Assembly (NCBI RefSeq): GCF_003149025.1
Contig: NZ_QGDV01000002.1
Location: forward strand, 124,001-188,000
DNA length: 64,000 bases
Origin: Rathayibacter iranicus NCPPB 2253 = VKM Ac-1602
GTDB lineage: Bacteria; Actinomycetota; Actinomycetes; Actinomycetales; Microbacteriaceae
Direction of reading: 5' to 3'
Below, piece by piece: positions 11,656 to 18,881 of this stretch; positions within the stretch are counted from its first letter, which is position 1, and each line of letters opens with the position of its first letter. The notes beneath the pieces are model-generated. The model was given only the letters and a program-made list of their open reading frames with translations, did no database searches and had not been told where the DNA came from. A program made the position numbers and the translations under genes.

Positions 11656-12553
11656 TCGGCCTGTGGTCGGAGCCATTCGGCGGCAAAACGTCGAGGGTCG
11701 CCGACGGCACATGCTCAGCGAGGGCGTGGTCGAGGGCGACAAGCGGAAGGAGTGACGGCCACGTCGCCGGAAAGCCGATGCCGCCCGTGCGGACGAGTCC
11801 CGCCTCCGCCAGTACCGGGGCCAGCAGGTGATCATCGGTCGGAGTGTTGAAGTCGCCGATCACAAGGGTCCTCGTGGACGTGTCATCTCTCAACGCCGAA
11901 GCGAGAGCCGACAGCATGGTGTCCCGCTCCTCGTGATTGCCCGGACGGAACGAAGCGAGATGCACGACAAACAGACGCGTGCTGCCGACCGGCGTGTCGA
12001 CATTGACGGCGAGAGCCCGCTCCCAGCCGAGGCCGAGATCGAGCGGCTCCTCCTCCGAGAGCGCCGTTCTGCTCCACACACCGACGGTGCTGGAGACGAA
12101 CGAGTAGGGGTACTCGTCGGAGAGTTCGGCGTCGACGGCCCTCCGCGCTGCGCCGTCGAGCTCCTGCAGCGCGATGATGTCCGGTTCCCGCGAGGCAAGG
12201 GCAGCGGCGACGCTGGCCGCATCGTCGCTCGTCTCGATGTTCTGGCTGACCACGGTAAATGATCCCGAACGGACCGCGGGTGCGGGGAGCGCGACCGGGA
12301 GTACGAGGACCCCGTAGACCATCGCCAGCACGGTCACCGCCGCTGCGGTACCTCGCGAGCGCAGGCTCACCGCCGCGGCGATCAGCAGGAGCACGGCGAG
12401 CCCAGTCCAGGGGATGCCGATCTCGAACACCGACAGCCAGCCAACCGGATCGGGGAGCACCCGGTGAAACGCCAGGAAGACGGTGAGGAGGAGGGCGACG
12501 ATCGCCGTCACCGTCGAGCGCACGGGTCGGCGACGGCGGGGGCGGGAGGACAT
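11630..12553 (-). CDS. Membrane-anchored endonuclease/exonuclease/phosphatase-family protein
   Basis: The 307-residue protein has about three N-terminal hydrophobic segments within residues 15-95 and then an EEP (DNase I-like) domain. Motifs are VVSQNIE (metal Asn), IALQELDG (Glu), VVHLAS, IGDFNTPTDD (Asp-Asn) and the terminal GSDHRPISL (Asp-His). Such membrane-attached EEP proteins probably hydrolyse a phosphodiester or phospholipid-type substrate outside or at the membrane; the substrate is unknown. The last 26 bases overlap the end of dinB on the other strand. Confidence 0.85.
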   Translation of the reverse strand: MSSRPRRRRPVRSTVTAIVALLLTVFLAFHRVLPDPVGWLSVFEIGIPWTGLAVLLLIAAAVSLRSRGTAAAVTVLAMVYGVLVLPVALPAPAVRSGSFTVVSQNIETSDDAASVAAALASREPDIIALQELDGAARRAVDAELSDEYPYSFVSSTVGVWSRTALSEEEPLDLGLGWERALAVNVDTPVGSTRLFVVHLASFRPGNHEERDTMLSALASALRDDTSTRTLVIGDFNTPTDDHLLAPVLAEAGLVRTGGIGFPATWPSLLPLVALDHALAEHVPSATLDVLPPNGSDHRPISLTIGSA

Positions 12554-12654
12554 CCGTTGATTATCGCCGCCCGCTCCGGCGAAGACATGGGCGAGTCCTG
12601 TGCGCCCCGGCCTGCCGCTTGTCGACGTCGAGAGTCGCGGAGTACCGTCACAAC

Positions 12655-12981
12655 ATGCCCAACATCGCAGTTTCCCTGGCCGACACCGTCACCACCGCGG
12701 GCACCGCGACGATTTACGGCGAGCCCGTCACCGTTGATGGTGTCTCGCTCGTCCCGGTTGCCCTTCGCTGGTTTGGCTTCGGCGGCGGCAGCGGCTCTGA
12801 GGATGGCCAGGAGGGCGGCGGAGGCGGCGGCGCCACGATCATCCCGATCGGCGCCTATATCAAGGACGATCTCGGTCTGCGCTTTCAGCCGAATGTCATC
12901 TCCGTGCTCGCCGTCGGTATCCCGTTCGTGTGGGTGACCGGCAAGGCGCTTGCGCGAATCATTCGTGCCCTCAAAAAATAG
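12655..12981 (+). CDS. GerW/YtfJ-like protein
   Basis: The 108-residue product resembles the GerW family (YtfJ of Bacillus). It has a short conserved segment ATIYGEPVTVDGVSLVPV, a glycine-rich loop (GFGGGSGSEDGQEGGGGGGA, about 43-62), IIPIGAYI and a hydrophobic C-terminal segment. In Bacillus YtfJ acts in spore germination; actinobacteria of this type do not sporulate, so the role here is unknown. ATG 12655 aligns with the family start. A hairpin terminator follows at 13001. Confidence 0.7.
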   Translation: MPNIAVSLADTVTTAGTATIYGEPVTVDGVSLVPVALRWFGFGGGSGSEDGQEGGGGGGATIIPIGAYIKDDLGLRFQPNVISVLAVGIPFVWVTGKALARIIRALKK

Positions 12982-13000
12982 CTCCTTTGAGAAGGCGGGC

Positions 13001-13023
13001 GGGCCCTCCTGCGAGGAGGCCCT
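13001..13023. terminator. Hairpin between convergent genes
   Basis: CCTCCT pairs with AGGAGG across a three-base loop and the stem extends through GGG/CCC around one bulged C. It lies between the stops of the GerW-like gene (plus) and the small membrane protein gene (minus), so it could serve both strands. There is no strong T run. Confidence 0.6.
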
Positions 13024-13031
13024 GTGCCGGA

Positions 13032-13418
13032 TCAGCTGGCGCGTTGCTGGCGCGCGGTGAACCACTTCTTCTTTGTCCGGCCGAAGCCGACGATCAGGCG
13101 CTCGGCGTCATTCGGCCGCCGCGGGTCGTAGATCACCGCCGCCGGCTCGCCTGCCATCCACGCATCGCCTCGTCTTTGCGGCGTCTTCACCGCACGCTTC
13201 TCCTCACCCTCAGCCGTACGGTAAATGACCAGGAGACGGCCAAGATCCCGCGCGGAATCGCGGTCACCGCGGGCAGGATCGTGCGCAACGACCCTCGCGG
13301 CCACACGCGTCCCGTACGTCAGCAGCTCACGGCGAATGCGCCAACGGCGCTGCCAGAGCAAGACCTGGAGGAGCACCAGCAGGAGCACGGCCAGGACGAC
13401 GACCACCGACCACGACAT
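13032..13418 (-). CDS. Small single-pass membrane protein, unknown function
   Basis: The 128-residue product starts MSWSVVVVLAVLLLVLLQVL, a single strongly hydrophobic N-terminal helix, followed by a basic cytosolic-type domain with RVVAHDPARGDRDSARDLGRLLVIYRTAEGEEKRAVKT and YDPRRPNDAERLIVGFG. The pattern resembles DUF3592-like proteins, where a beta domain follows a membrane anchor, but this is a weak assignment. ATG 13418 is preferred over a longer frame that would run through the TPP riboswitch. It is divergent from the riboswitch operon. Confidence 0.65.
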   Translation of the reverse strand: MSWSVVVVLAVLLLVLLQVLLWQRRWRIRRELLTYGTRVAARVVAHDPARGDRDSARDLGRLLVIYRTAEGEEKRAVKTPQRRGDAWMAGEPAAVIYDPRRPNDAERLIVGFGRTKKKWFTARQQRAS

Positions 13419-13437
13419 GACGTCTATGATTACCGAC

Positions 13438-13528
13438 AAACACGGGAGTCCGGTGCACCGGACTGAGAGGAAGGCAGCAGCCTTCGACCGTCGAACCTGA
13501 TCTGGGTCATGCCAGCGAAGGAACGTTT
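13438..13528 (+). promoter_or_regulatory. TPP riboswitch (THI element)
   Basis: The conserved TPP aptamer is recognisable. GTCCGG-TGCA-CCGGAC hairpin (13448-13463) runs into the invariant CTGAGAGG (13463-13470). An optional arm AAGGC...GCCTT follows, then GAACCTGATCTGGGT (from 13493) and GCCAGCGAAGGA (from 13511). ACGG (13442-13445) can pair with CCGT (13487-13490) as P2, and AAAC (13438-13441) with GTTT (13525-13528) as P1. It precedes ykoEDC, so thiamine pyrophosphate should repress that transporter. Confidence 0.93.
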
Positions 13529-13547
13529 CGATCTCCTCTTCCAAACC

Positions 13548-13580
13548 CGTGCCCTCCATTCGCTTCCACGAAAGGGCACG
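13548..13580 (+). promoter_or_regulatory. Putative Shine-Dalgarno sequestering hairpin (riboswitch expression platform)
   Basis: CGTGCCCT (13548-13555) can pair with AGGGCACG (13573-13580) over a 17-base loop. The 3' arm contains AAAGGG, the likely ribosome-binding site of ykoE, eight bases before its GTG. The 5' arm overlaps CCCGTG (13546-13551), which is also complementary to CACGGG (13441-13446) in the aptamer. This fits translational control, but it is inferred by eye. Confidence 0.55.
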
Positions 13581-13583
13581 ACA

Positions 13584-14270
13584 GTGCAGAACACGAATGC
13601 GCAGAACACGAATGCGCAGAAATTAGGCGTGGGGAATTCGAGCGCGACATCCCTTCCTACGCCATCCAGGCGCAACCTCCGCTGGCGGGTCGTTGACATC
13701 GTGGTCGCGAGCGTCGTCGCCGTCGCGAGCGGCATCGTGTTCTGGGCGTGGGGTCTCGCCACGAATGTCCTTGGCGTGACTTTCGCGTTCCTTCCCGGCC
13801 TCGGTGGTCTCCTCGGCGGCGGCTGGCTCTTCGCCGGTGTCCTCGGTGGATTGATTATCCGCAAGCCCGGCGCCGCGCTCTACACCGAGCTCGTCGCCGC
13901 GGCCGTCTCGGCACTGATCGGTACTCAGTGGGGTTTCACCGTGCTGATCTCCGGCCTCGTGCAGGGGCTCGGCGCCGAGATCGTCCTCGCACTCTTCCTT
14001 TACCGCAGCGGACGCCCGCTCGTTGCGATGCTCGCCGGTGCCGGCGCGGGACTCGCTCTCGCGATCAACGACCTTCTGTCCTTCTATGCCGCAAATGACT
14101 CGCTGTTCAAGGCGGTCTACGTCGTCTCGTCGATCGTCTCCGGCGTCTTACTGGCCGGCCTACTCTCCTGGTTCGCGGTCCGCGGGCTGGCCGCGTCGGG
14201 CGCACTCGACCGCTTCGCCTCGGGTCGCGAGGGCCGGACGGTCGAGGGAGTCGGTGCGAGCGTTCGATGA
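13584..14270 (+). CDS. ykoE: ECF transporter substrate-binding component YkoE (thiamine-type)
   Basis: The 228-residue membrane protein is the S component of an energy-coupling-factor transporter. After a 35-residue hydrophilic leader come about six hydrophobic segments with the YkoE-like WRVVDIVVASVVAVASGIVFW and the repeat GAALYTELVAAAVSALIGTQWG. GTG 13584 is chosen since AAAGGG precedes it and the in-frame ATG at 13509 lies inside the riboswitch. The first residues contain QNTNA twice from a 15-base exact repeat. It overlaps ykoD by ATGA. The TPP riboswitch upstream indicates thiamine or its pyrimidine precursor as substrate. Confidence 0.9.
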   Translation: MQNTNAQNTNAQKLGVGNSSATSLPTPSRRNLRWRVVDIVVASVVAVASGIVFWAWGLATNVLGVTFAFLPGLGGLLGGGWLFAGVLGGLIIRKPGAALYTELVAAAVSALIGTQWGFTVLISGLVQGLGAEIVLALFLYRSGRPLVAMLAGAGAGLALAINDLLSFYAANDSLFKAVYVVSSIVSGVLLAGLLSWFAVRGLAASGALDRFASGREGRTVEGVGASVR

Positions 14271-15721
14271 GCGGCGCCTCGGTTCGCGCGCGGGGGTGGA
14301 GCTGGCAGCACGCGGGACGCTCACAGGCCGCGGTGATCGGAGTCGACCTCGCGATCGAGCCAAGGGAGCGAGTCCTCCTGCTCGGCCCGTCCGGAGCAGG
14401 CAAGAGCACACTTCTGCACGCCCTGGCCGGGGTACTCGGCGGCGAGGAGGACGGCGCCGCGTCAGGCGACCTCGAGATTGACGGCGCGGCGCCCCTCGCC
14501 CGTCGCGGCGTAGCGGGCCTCGTGCTACAGGATCCGGACACGCAGGCCGTCCTGGCACGGGTCGGCGACGACGTAGCCTTTGCCTGCGAGAACCTTGGCG
14601 TGCCGCGCTCCGAGATTTCGGCCCGTGTGCGTGAGGCGCTCGACGATGTCGGGCTCGCCGTGCCCCTCGACCGATCGACCTCGGCGCTCTCCGGCGGCCA
14701 GAAGCAGAGGCTCGCGTTGGCGGGCGTTCTCGCCATGCGGCCGAGGCTGCTCCTCCTCGATGAGCCAACCGCCAACCTCGATCCACAGGGTGTGAGCGAG
14801 GTGCGTGAGGCGGTCGAGCGCACCTGTCAGCGCACCGGAGCGACGCTCATCGTCGTCGAGCACCGGGTCGGTGTCTGGATCGACATGGTCGACCGGGTTA
14901 TCGTCCTCGGTCGCAACGGCGCTGTGGTCGCCAACGGCGCTGGGTCGCTGGTCCTCGAGGAAGCGCGAGAGGTGCTGCGTGCCTCCGGCGTCTGGTTGCC
15001 GGGGGAATTCCCTGAGCGCCGCGCGGCGAGTGCTCAGCCCGCATCCGCTGTGCTGAGCGCGCGCGACCTGTCGATCGGCAGGCCGGTGCTCGGTCGGCGG
15101 CAATCGGCCGTCGTCGCCTCTGGGCTCGGCCTCACCGTCGATTCGGCTCGGGTGACCGCGGTGCTCGGGCCCAATGGCGCGGGCAAGTCGACCCTCGCAC
15201 TGACCCTGGCCGGCCTTCTCCCGCCGTCCGCGGGTCAGATCTTCGCCTCCGACCTCCTGCGCTCCGGCGCCGCCCCGGAGCCGATTCGCTGGACCTCGGC
15301 GCAGCTCGCCGAGCGCATCGCGATGGTGTTCCAGGAGCCGGAGCATCAGTTCCTCAGGGCTCGTGTCCGAGCAGAGCTTGCGCTTGGCGCCCGCGACACG
15401 GCCGAGCGACGCCGGGCGGATGAACTGCTCGAGCGCTTGGGCCTTGCGCACCTAGCCGAGGCACATCCCTTTACGCTCTCCGGCGGCGAGAAGCGGCGCC
15501 TCGCTGTCGCCTCCGCCCTCACGCGAGCCCCGTCCGTCCTCGTGCTCGACGAGCCGACTTTCGGACAGGACCGATTGACCTGGGGGGTACTTGTCGATCT
15601 CCTCGCCGAGCAGCGCGACGAGGGCACCGCGATCGTCGCTGTCACCCACGATGAGGCGCTGGTGGCCGCTCTCGCCGACACCGTCGTGACCCTGGGCGCA
15701 CGTGAGGCGGTGGCTGGATGA
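14267..15721 (+). CDS. ykoD: ECF transporter double ATPase component (YkoD)
   Basis: A 484-residue protein with two ABC ATPase domains in tandem powers the ykoE/ykoC transporter. Domain one has Walker A GPSGAGKS (about 41-48), signature LSGGQKQR and Walker B LLLLDEPTANLD. Domain two has GPNGAGKS (about 302-309), signature LSGGEKRR and VLVLDEPTFGQD. Fused CbiO-like pairs are usual for YkoD. Start and stop both overlap their neighbours by four bases (ATGA), so the three genes should be translated as a unit. Confidence 0.93.
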   Translation: MSGASVRARGWSWQHAGRSQAAVIGVDLAIEPRERVLLLGPSGAGKSTLLHALAGVLGGEEDGAASGDLEIDGAAPLARRGVAGLVLQDPDTQAVLARVGDDVAFACENLGVPRSEISARVREALDDVGLAVPLDRSTSALSGGQKQRLALAGVLAMRPRLLLLDEPTANLDPQGVSEVREAVERTCQRTGATLIVVEHRVGVWIDMVDRVIVLGRNGAVVANGAGSLVLEEAREVLRASGVWLPGEFPERRAASAQPASAVLSARDLSIGRPVLGRRQSAVVASGLGLTVDSARVTAVLGPNGAGKSTLALTLAGLLPPSAGQIFASDLLRSGAAPEPIRWTSAQLAERIAMVFQEPEHQFLRARVRAELALGARDTAERRRADELLERLGLAHLAEAHPFTLSGGEKRRLAVASALTRAPSVLVLDEPTFGQDRLTWGVLVDLLAEQRDEGTAIVAVTHDEALVAALADTVVTLGAREAVAG

Positions 15722-16515
15722 CGCTCCTCGAGTCCGTCCCCGCGCGCAGTCCGCTCGCGCGAGCCAATCCTGTGGCGAAGCTCTTCGCGAGTCTCGTGAT
15801 CGCGCTGGCGCTGATCCTCACCGTGGATGCGGTGTCGGCCGCCACGGCACTCCTCCTGGAGCTGCTCGTCCTGCCATTCGCCGGGCTTCGTGCGAGGGAA
15901 CTCGTGCGGCGCACGGCCCCCGTCTGGGTCGCCGCGCCCCTGGCGGGACTTTCTACTGTCCTCTACGGGCGCGACAGCGGAGCCGTCTACGCCGAGTTCC
16001 TGATCGTTTCCGTGACCGAGGGCTCAGTCGCCCTCGGCCTCGCTATCGCGCTGCGTGTGCTGGCGATCGGGCTGCCGAGCGTGGTGCTCATCGCGACGAC
16101 CGACCCGACCGATCTCGCGGACGGTCTCGCCCAGATCCTTCGCTTGCCGTCACGCTTCGTCCTTGGCGCCCTTGCTGGCATGCGGCTTGTCGGCCTCCTC
16201 GTCGAGGACTGGCGGACGCTGTCGATGGCGCGTCGAGCCCGCGGGGTCGCGGACGGCCGCGGTCCGGTGCAGGCCGTGCGAAGTCTCGCCTCGCGCACCT
16301 TCTCGCTGCTCGTTCTCGCCATTCGCCGCGGCAGTCGCCTCGCGACAGCGATGGAGGCGAAGGGTTTCGGTTCCGGCATCCCGCGCACCTGGGCTCGGGA
16401 GTCGCGACTCGGCGCAGGCGACGTCCTGCTGATCGCCGGAGGTACCGCTCTCGCGGCCATGTCGGTCGCTGCGGCCGTTCTGTCGGGCTCATGGAGCTTC
16501 GTCCTGCATGGCTAG
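15718..16515 (+). CDS. ykoC: ECF transporter transmembrane component (YkoC / EcfT)
   Basis: The 265-residue protein is the T component, which couples the ATPases to the S component in the membrane. It has the CbiQ/EcfT pattern: NPVAKLFASLVIALALIL, ARELVRRTAPVWVAAPLAG, and the cytosolic Ala-Arg-Gly signatures MARRARGVADG (about 170-180) and AMEAKGFGSGIPRT. About five hydrophobic segments are seen. ATGA overlap with ykoD and an eight-base overlap with the following kinase-like gene extend the operon. Confidence 0.92.
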   Translation: MTLLESVPARSPLARANPVAKLFASLVIALALILTVDAVSAATALLLELLVLPFAGLRARELVRRTAPVWVAAPLAGLSTVLYGRDSGAVYAEFLIVSVTEGSVALGLAIALRVLAIGLPSVVLIATTDPTDLADGLAQILRLPSRFVLGALAGMRLVGLLVEDWRTLSMARRARGVADGRGPVQAVRSLASRTFSLLVLAIRRGSRLATAMEAKGFGSGIPRTWARESRLGAGDVLLIAGGTALAAMSVAAAVLSGSWSFVLHG

Positions 16516-17107
16516 GGCTTTCGCGAGCATGCCGCCGGCGCAGGACCTCACCGCCGACACGGCCCGGCGGCTCGCTCGGCGCATCGTCGCCGAGCGGAGA
16601 CGGACGATCCTGCTCGACGGGCCGAGCGGCTCGGGCAAGTCGACATTCGCGCGTTCTCTCCTCGCAGAGCTGCTCGCCGTTTCGGGCGCACCCTCGGTCG
16701 AACTCGTGCGGATGGACGACCTCTTCCCCGGCTGGTCTGGACTCGACAGCGCTGCGCGAGCGACCGCACAGGACCTTGTCCGCGCGCACGCCCTCGGCCT
16801 CTCAGCTCGCTGGCGGCCCTGGAACTGGGCAACCGGGACGACCGCCGGCCGTCGTCGGGTCAGCGCGTCGCTTCTCCTTCTCGAGGGCTGCGGTGCCGCG
16901 AACGCCGCGGCGCGAAGGTACGCCGGTCTGGTTATCTGGCTGGAGGCGGGCGACGCGCAACGGCGGAAGCGGGCACTCACTCGCGACGGCGAACTCTTCG
17001 CCCCGCACTGGGAGGAGTGGGACCGCGATTTCCGCGCCTACTGCGCGCGGGAACGCCCCCGGGAAGGTGCGGACGTCGTGCTCGACACCAGCGGCGTGGA
17101 CGACTGA
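16508..17107 (+). CDS. P-loop kinase-like ATP-binding protein
   Basis: The 199-residue protein has Walker A GPSGSGKS at residues 38-45, RMDDLFPGWSGLDSAA (a lid/base-binding segment like uridine kinase) and a late hydrophobic strand LVIWLEAG. It resembles the uridine kinase/phosphoribulokinase group of P-loop kinases, with unknown substrate. It starts eight bases inside the end of ykoC, so it should be made from the riboswitch-controlled message. Whether it acts on the imported pyrimidine or thiamine is only a guess from position; it may simply be a co-located housekeeping gene. Confidence 0.75.
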   Translation: MARAFASMPPAQDLTADTARRLARRIVAERRRTILLDGPSGSGKSTFARSLLAELLAVSGAPSVELVRMDDLFPGWSGLDSAARATAQDLVRAHALGLSARWRPWNWATGTTAGRRRVSASLLLLEGCGAANAAARRYAGLVIWLEAGDAQRRKRALTRDGELFAPHWEEWDRDFRAYCARERPREGADVVLDTSGVDD

Positions 17108-17110
17108 GTC

Positions 17111-17461
17111 TCAGGCCCAACCGAGTTCGTGCAGGCGCTCGTCGTCGATGCCATAAAAGTGGGCGATCTCGTGCACGAGCGTGACGTGAACCTCGTCGCG
17201 GAGTTCGTCGAGGTTGTCGCAGACGGCGAGATGCGGCTCGCGGAAGAGCACAATCCGGTCGGGCATCTCGCCGAAGCCGTAGCGCTCACGCTCCGTCAGC
17301 GCGATGCCGTCGTAGATGCCGAGGAGGTCGAGCGAGCCGTCCTCCGGCCGGTCCTCGACGACGAACACGACGTTCTCGAGGCCATCGACCATGTCGTCCG
17401 GGAGCTGGTCGAGTTCGGCGACGACCAGCGCCTCGAAGGCTGCCCCGTCGAGTTCGAGCAT
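17111..17461 (-). CDS. Zincin-like metallopeptidase family protein
   Basis: The 116-residue product has the metal-binding motif VHEIAHFYGIDD (His97, Glu98, His101 and Asp106) near its C-terminus and the family core EMPDRIVLFREPHL. This is the small actinobacterial metallopeptidase group (zincin, MPN010-like); substrates are unknown and it has no signal peptide. ATG 17461 follows GAGAGG; a longer frame upstream would cross the tRNA-His gene. It converges with the kinase-like gene four bases away. Confidence 0.85.
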   Translation of the reverse strand: MLELDGAAFEALVVAELDQLPDDMVDGLENVVFVVEDRPEDGSLDLLGIYDGIALTERERYGFGEMPDRIVLFREPHLAVCDNLDELRDEVHVTLVHEIAHFYGIDDERLHELGWA

Positions 17462-17496
17462 CCGGTCGCCTCTCTGCACGAAGCCCGCACACGAAA

Positions 17497-17523
17497 AGGC
17501 CCGGAGTCGTGGACTCCGGGCCT
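17497..17523 (-). terminator. Rho-independent terminator of tRNA-His
   Basis: A perfect 12-bp stem (AGGCCCGGAGTC with GACTCCGGGCCT, three-base loop) is followed on the minus strand by TTTT. It sits between tRNA-His and the metallopeptidase gene and should end the tRNA transcript. Confidence 0.85.
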
Positions 17524-17545
17524 CTTGAGCTGCATCCACAGCCAC

Positions 17546-17622
17546 TGGGGTGAGTAACGGGGCTCGAACCCGCGGCCTCCTAGACCACAACCAGGCGCTC
17601 TGCCAACTGAGCTATACCCACC
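17546..17622 (-). tRNA. tRNA-His (GTG anticodon)
   Basis: A cloverleaf is clear on the minus strand. The acceptor stem GTGGGTA pairs with TACTCAC, the anticodon stem is CCTGG/CTAGG with loop TTGTGGT (anticodon GTG) and the T arm contains GGTTCGAGCCCC. An extra 5' G opposite C73, the histidine identity element, and an encoded CCA are present. Confidence 0.95.
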
Positions 17623-17671
17623 AGGAGTGTGTTTCTCGGGGCAGACCCCGCGAAGCAACTGTACGAGAGTA

Positions 17672-18292
17672 CTACATCCTGGGAGTGAACTCGTCCACGA
17701 CGCTGGCCGAAACGGCCTGCACCTCGGCGGTCGTCGGCCCCGGCTCCGCCACGAAGATGGCGCGCCGGTAGTAGCGCAGCTCCCGGATGCTTTCGAGGAT
17801 GTCCGCGAGCGCGCGGTGCCCGCCGTTCTTAGCCGGAGCGTTGAAGTAGATGCGCGGGAACCAGCGGCGCGCCAGCTCCTTGATGGTGCTGACATCGACA
17901 TTGCGATAGTGCAGGTGGGAGTCGAGGCGCGGCATGAACGCGGCGAGGAATGCCCGGTCGGTACCAATCGAGTTGCCGGCGAGCGGAGCCTGCTGCTCGG
18001 CAGGCACATGCTTCAGCACGTACTCAAGCACCTCGTACTCCGCCTCCGCGACGCTCATGCCGGAAGGGATTTCGGTGAGCAGGCCGGACGTCTCGTGCAT
18101 CGTGCGCACAAAGTCGCCCATGTTCGCCAGCGCGCTGTCGTCGGGGCGGATAACGATCGAGAGTCCCTCGTCGAGGGGCTCGAGATCGAAGTCGGTGACG
18201 ACGACGGCGATCTCGACAAGCTCATCGACGGAGAGGTCGAGCCCCGTCATCTCGCAGTCGATCCAGACAAGACGATCGGGGGCGCTACTCAT
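17672..18292 (-). CDS. orn: Oligoribonuclease (Orn)
   Basis: Orn is a DEDDh 3'-5' exonuclease that degrades short oligoribonucleotides (2-5 nt) to mononucleotides, including pGpG. The 206-residue protein carries [10 protein letters not shown] (Asp12, Glu14), the central [30 protein letters not shown] with its Asp, and the C-terminal [21 protein letters not shown] containing the His-Asp pair. Length is normal. A gene for a SCO4848-like membrane protein lies divergently beside it, as in other actinobacteria. Confidence 0.96.
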   Translation of the reverse strand: MSSAPDRLVWIDCEMTGLDLSVDELVEIAVVVTDFDLEPLDEGLSIVIRPDDSALANMGDFVRTMHETSGLLTEIPSGMSVAEAEYEVLEYVLKHVPAEQQAPLAGNSIGTDRAFLAAFMPRLDSHLHYRNVDVSTIKELARRWFPRIYFNAPAKNGGHRALADILESIRELRYYRRAIFVAEPGPTTAEVQAVSASVVDEFTPRM

Positions 18293-18365
18293 GCGCAGAG
18301 TCTATCCGCGGCCACCGACAGCCCGATTCGGCCGCGGGGAGTGGCCTCTACACTTAATTCTCGTG

Positions 18366-18584
18366 ATGACGCTCGTCTGCTGGGTTCTGATTGCCAACGC
18401 CGTCTGGAACGCCATCGTGTGGCCGCCCTTCCTCCGTCGCGTCCGCAAAGATCCTCGCGCGCGCGACACCGAGGGCCGTGCGACGACCTTCCTCCGCGTG
18501 CACACGGTGTTGATCGGCACCTCCCTCGTCCTGGCCGCCGTCTCGCTCGTGGTCGGCGTGCTCGGCCTCGTCCACGGAGCCTGA
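18366..18584 (+). CDS. SCO4848-like small membrane protein
   Basis: The 72-residue protein has two hydrophobic helices (MTLVCWVLIANAVWNAIVW and VLIGTSLVLAAVSLVVGVLGL) joined by a basic loop RRVRKDPRARD. This pattern matches the small SCO4848-type membrane family often next to orn. GTG 18363 immediately before the ATG is an equally possible start. Function is unknown. Confidence 0.75.
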   Translation: MTLVCWVLIANAVWNAIVWPPFLRRVRKDPRARDTEGRATTFLRVHTVLIGTSLVLAAVSLVVGVLGLVHGA

Positions 18585-18881
18585 GAGCCGCCCAGTCGTT
18601 CGTCTTCTCCAGCCGGCAGGCGCCGCTCTTAGCGGCTGCTCGGACGGGGGCGCTGTCGACGGTGAGAAAAGAGCGGCTCGACCGGGGCCGCGCATCGTCG
18701 GAAAAGGCCGAGAGCCTACCGAGTCATCGGGCAGACCTCAGTGTCTCGCCGACATTTTTGGGCCTGCGCGTCGTCATTCGCGCCAACTCGTCGCTCTTAC
18801 GCGAATACCGGCGGACGGCGTTCGACCGCGGTGTTAGCATTCCCCGCCAGGCGACCCAGACTGTGCCAGACGAGGAGAAGA
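18585..18881. other. Intergenic region upstream of the acyltransferase
   Basis: These 297 bases hold no supported gene. A short perfect hairpin GCCGCT-CTT-AGCGGC (18622-18636) could be a weak terminator after the small membrane protein gene. The last 15 bases carry the GAGGAG site of the acyltransferase. Confidence 0.5.

Noticed and set aside
13509-13583. In-frame ATG start of ykoE at 13509
   Set aside because: It lies within the conserved GGTCATGCCAGCG core of the TPP riboswitch and has no ribosome-binding site; GTG 13584 has AAAGGG.
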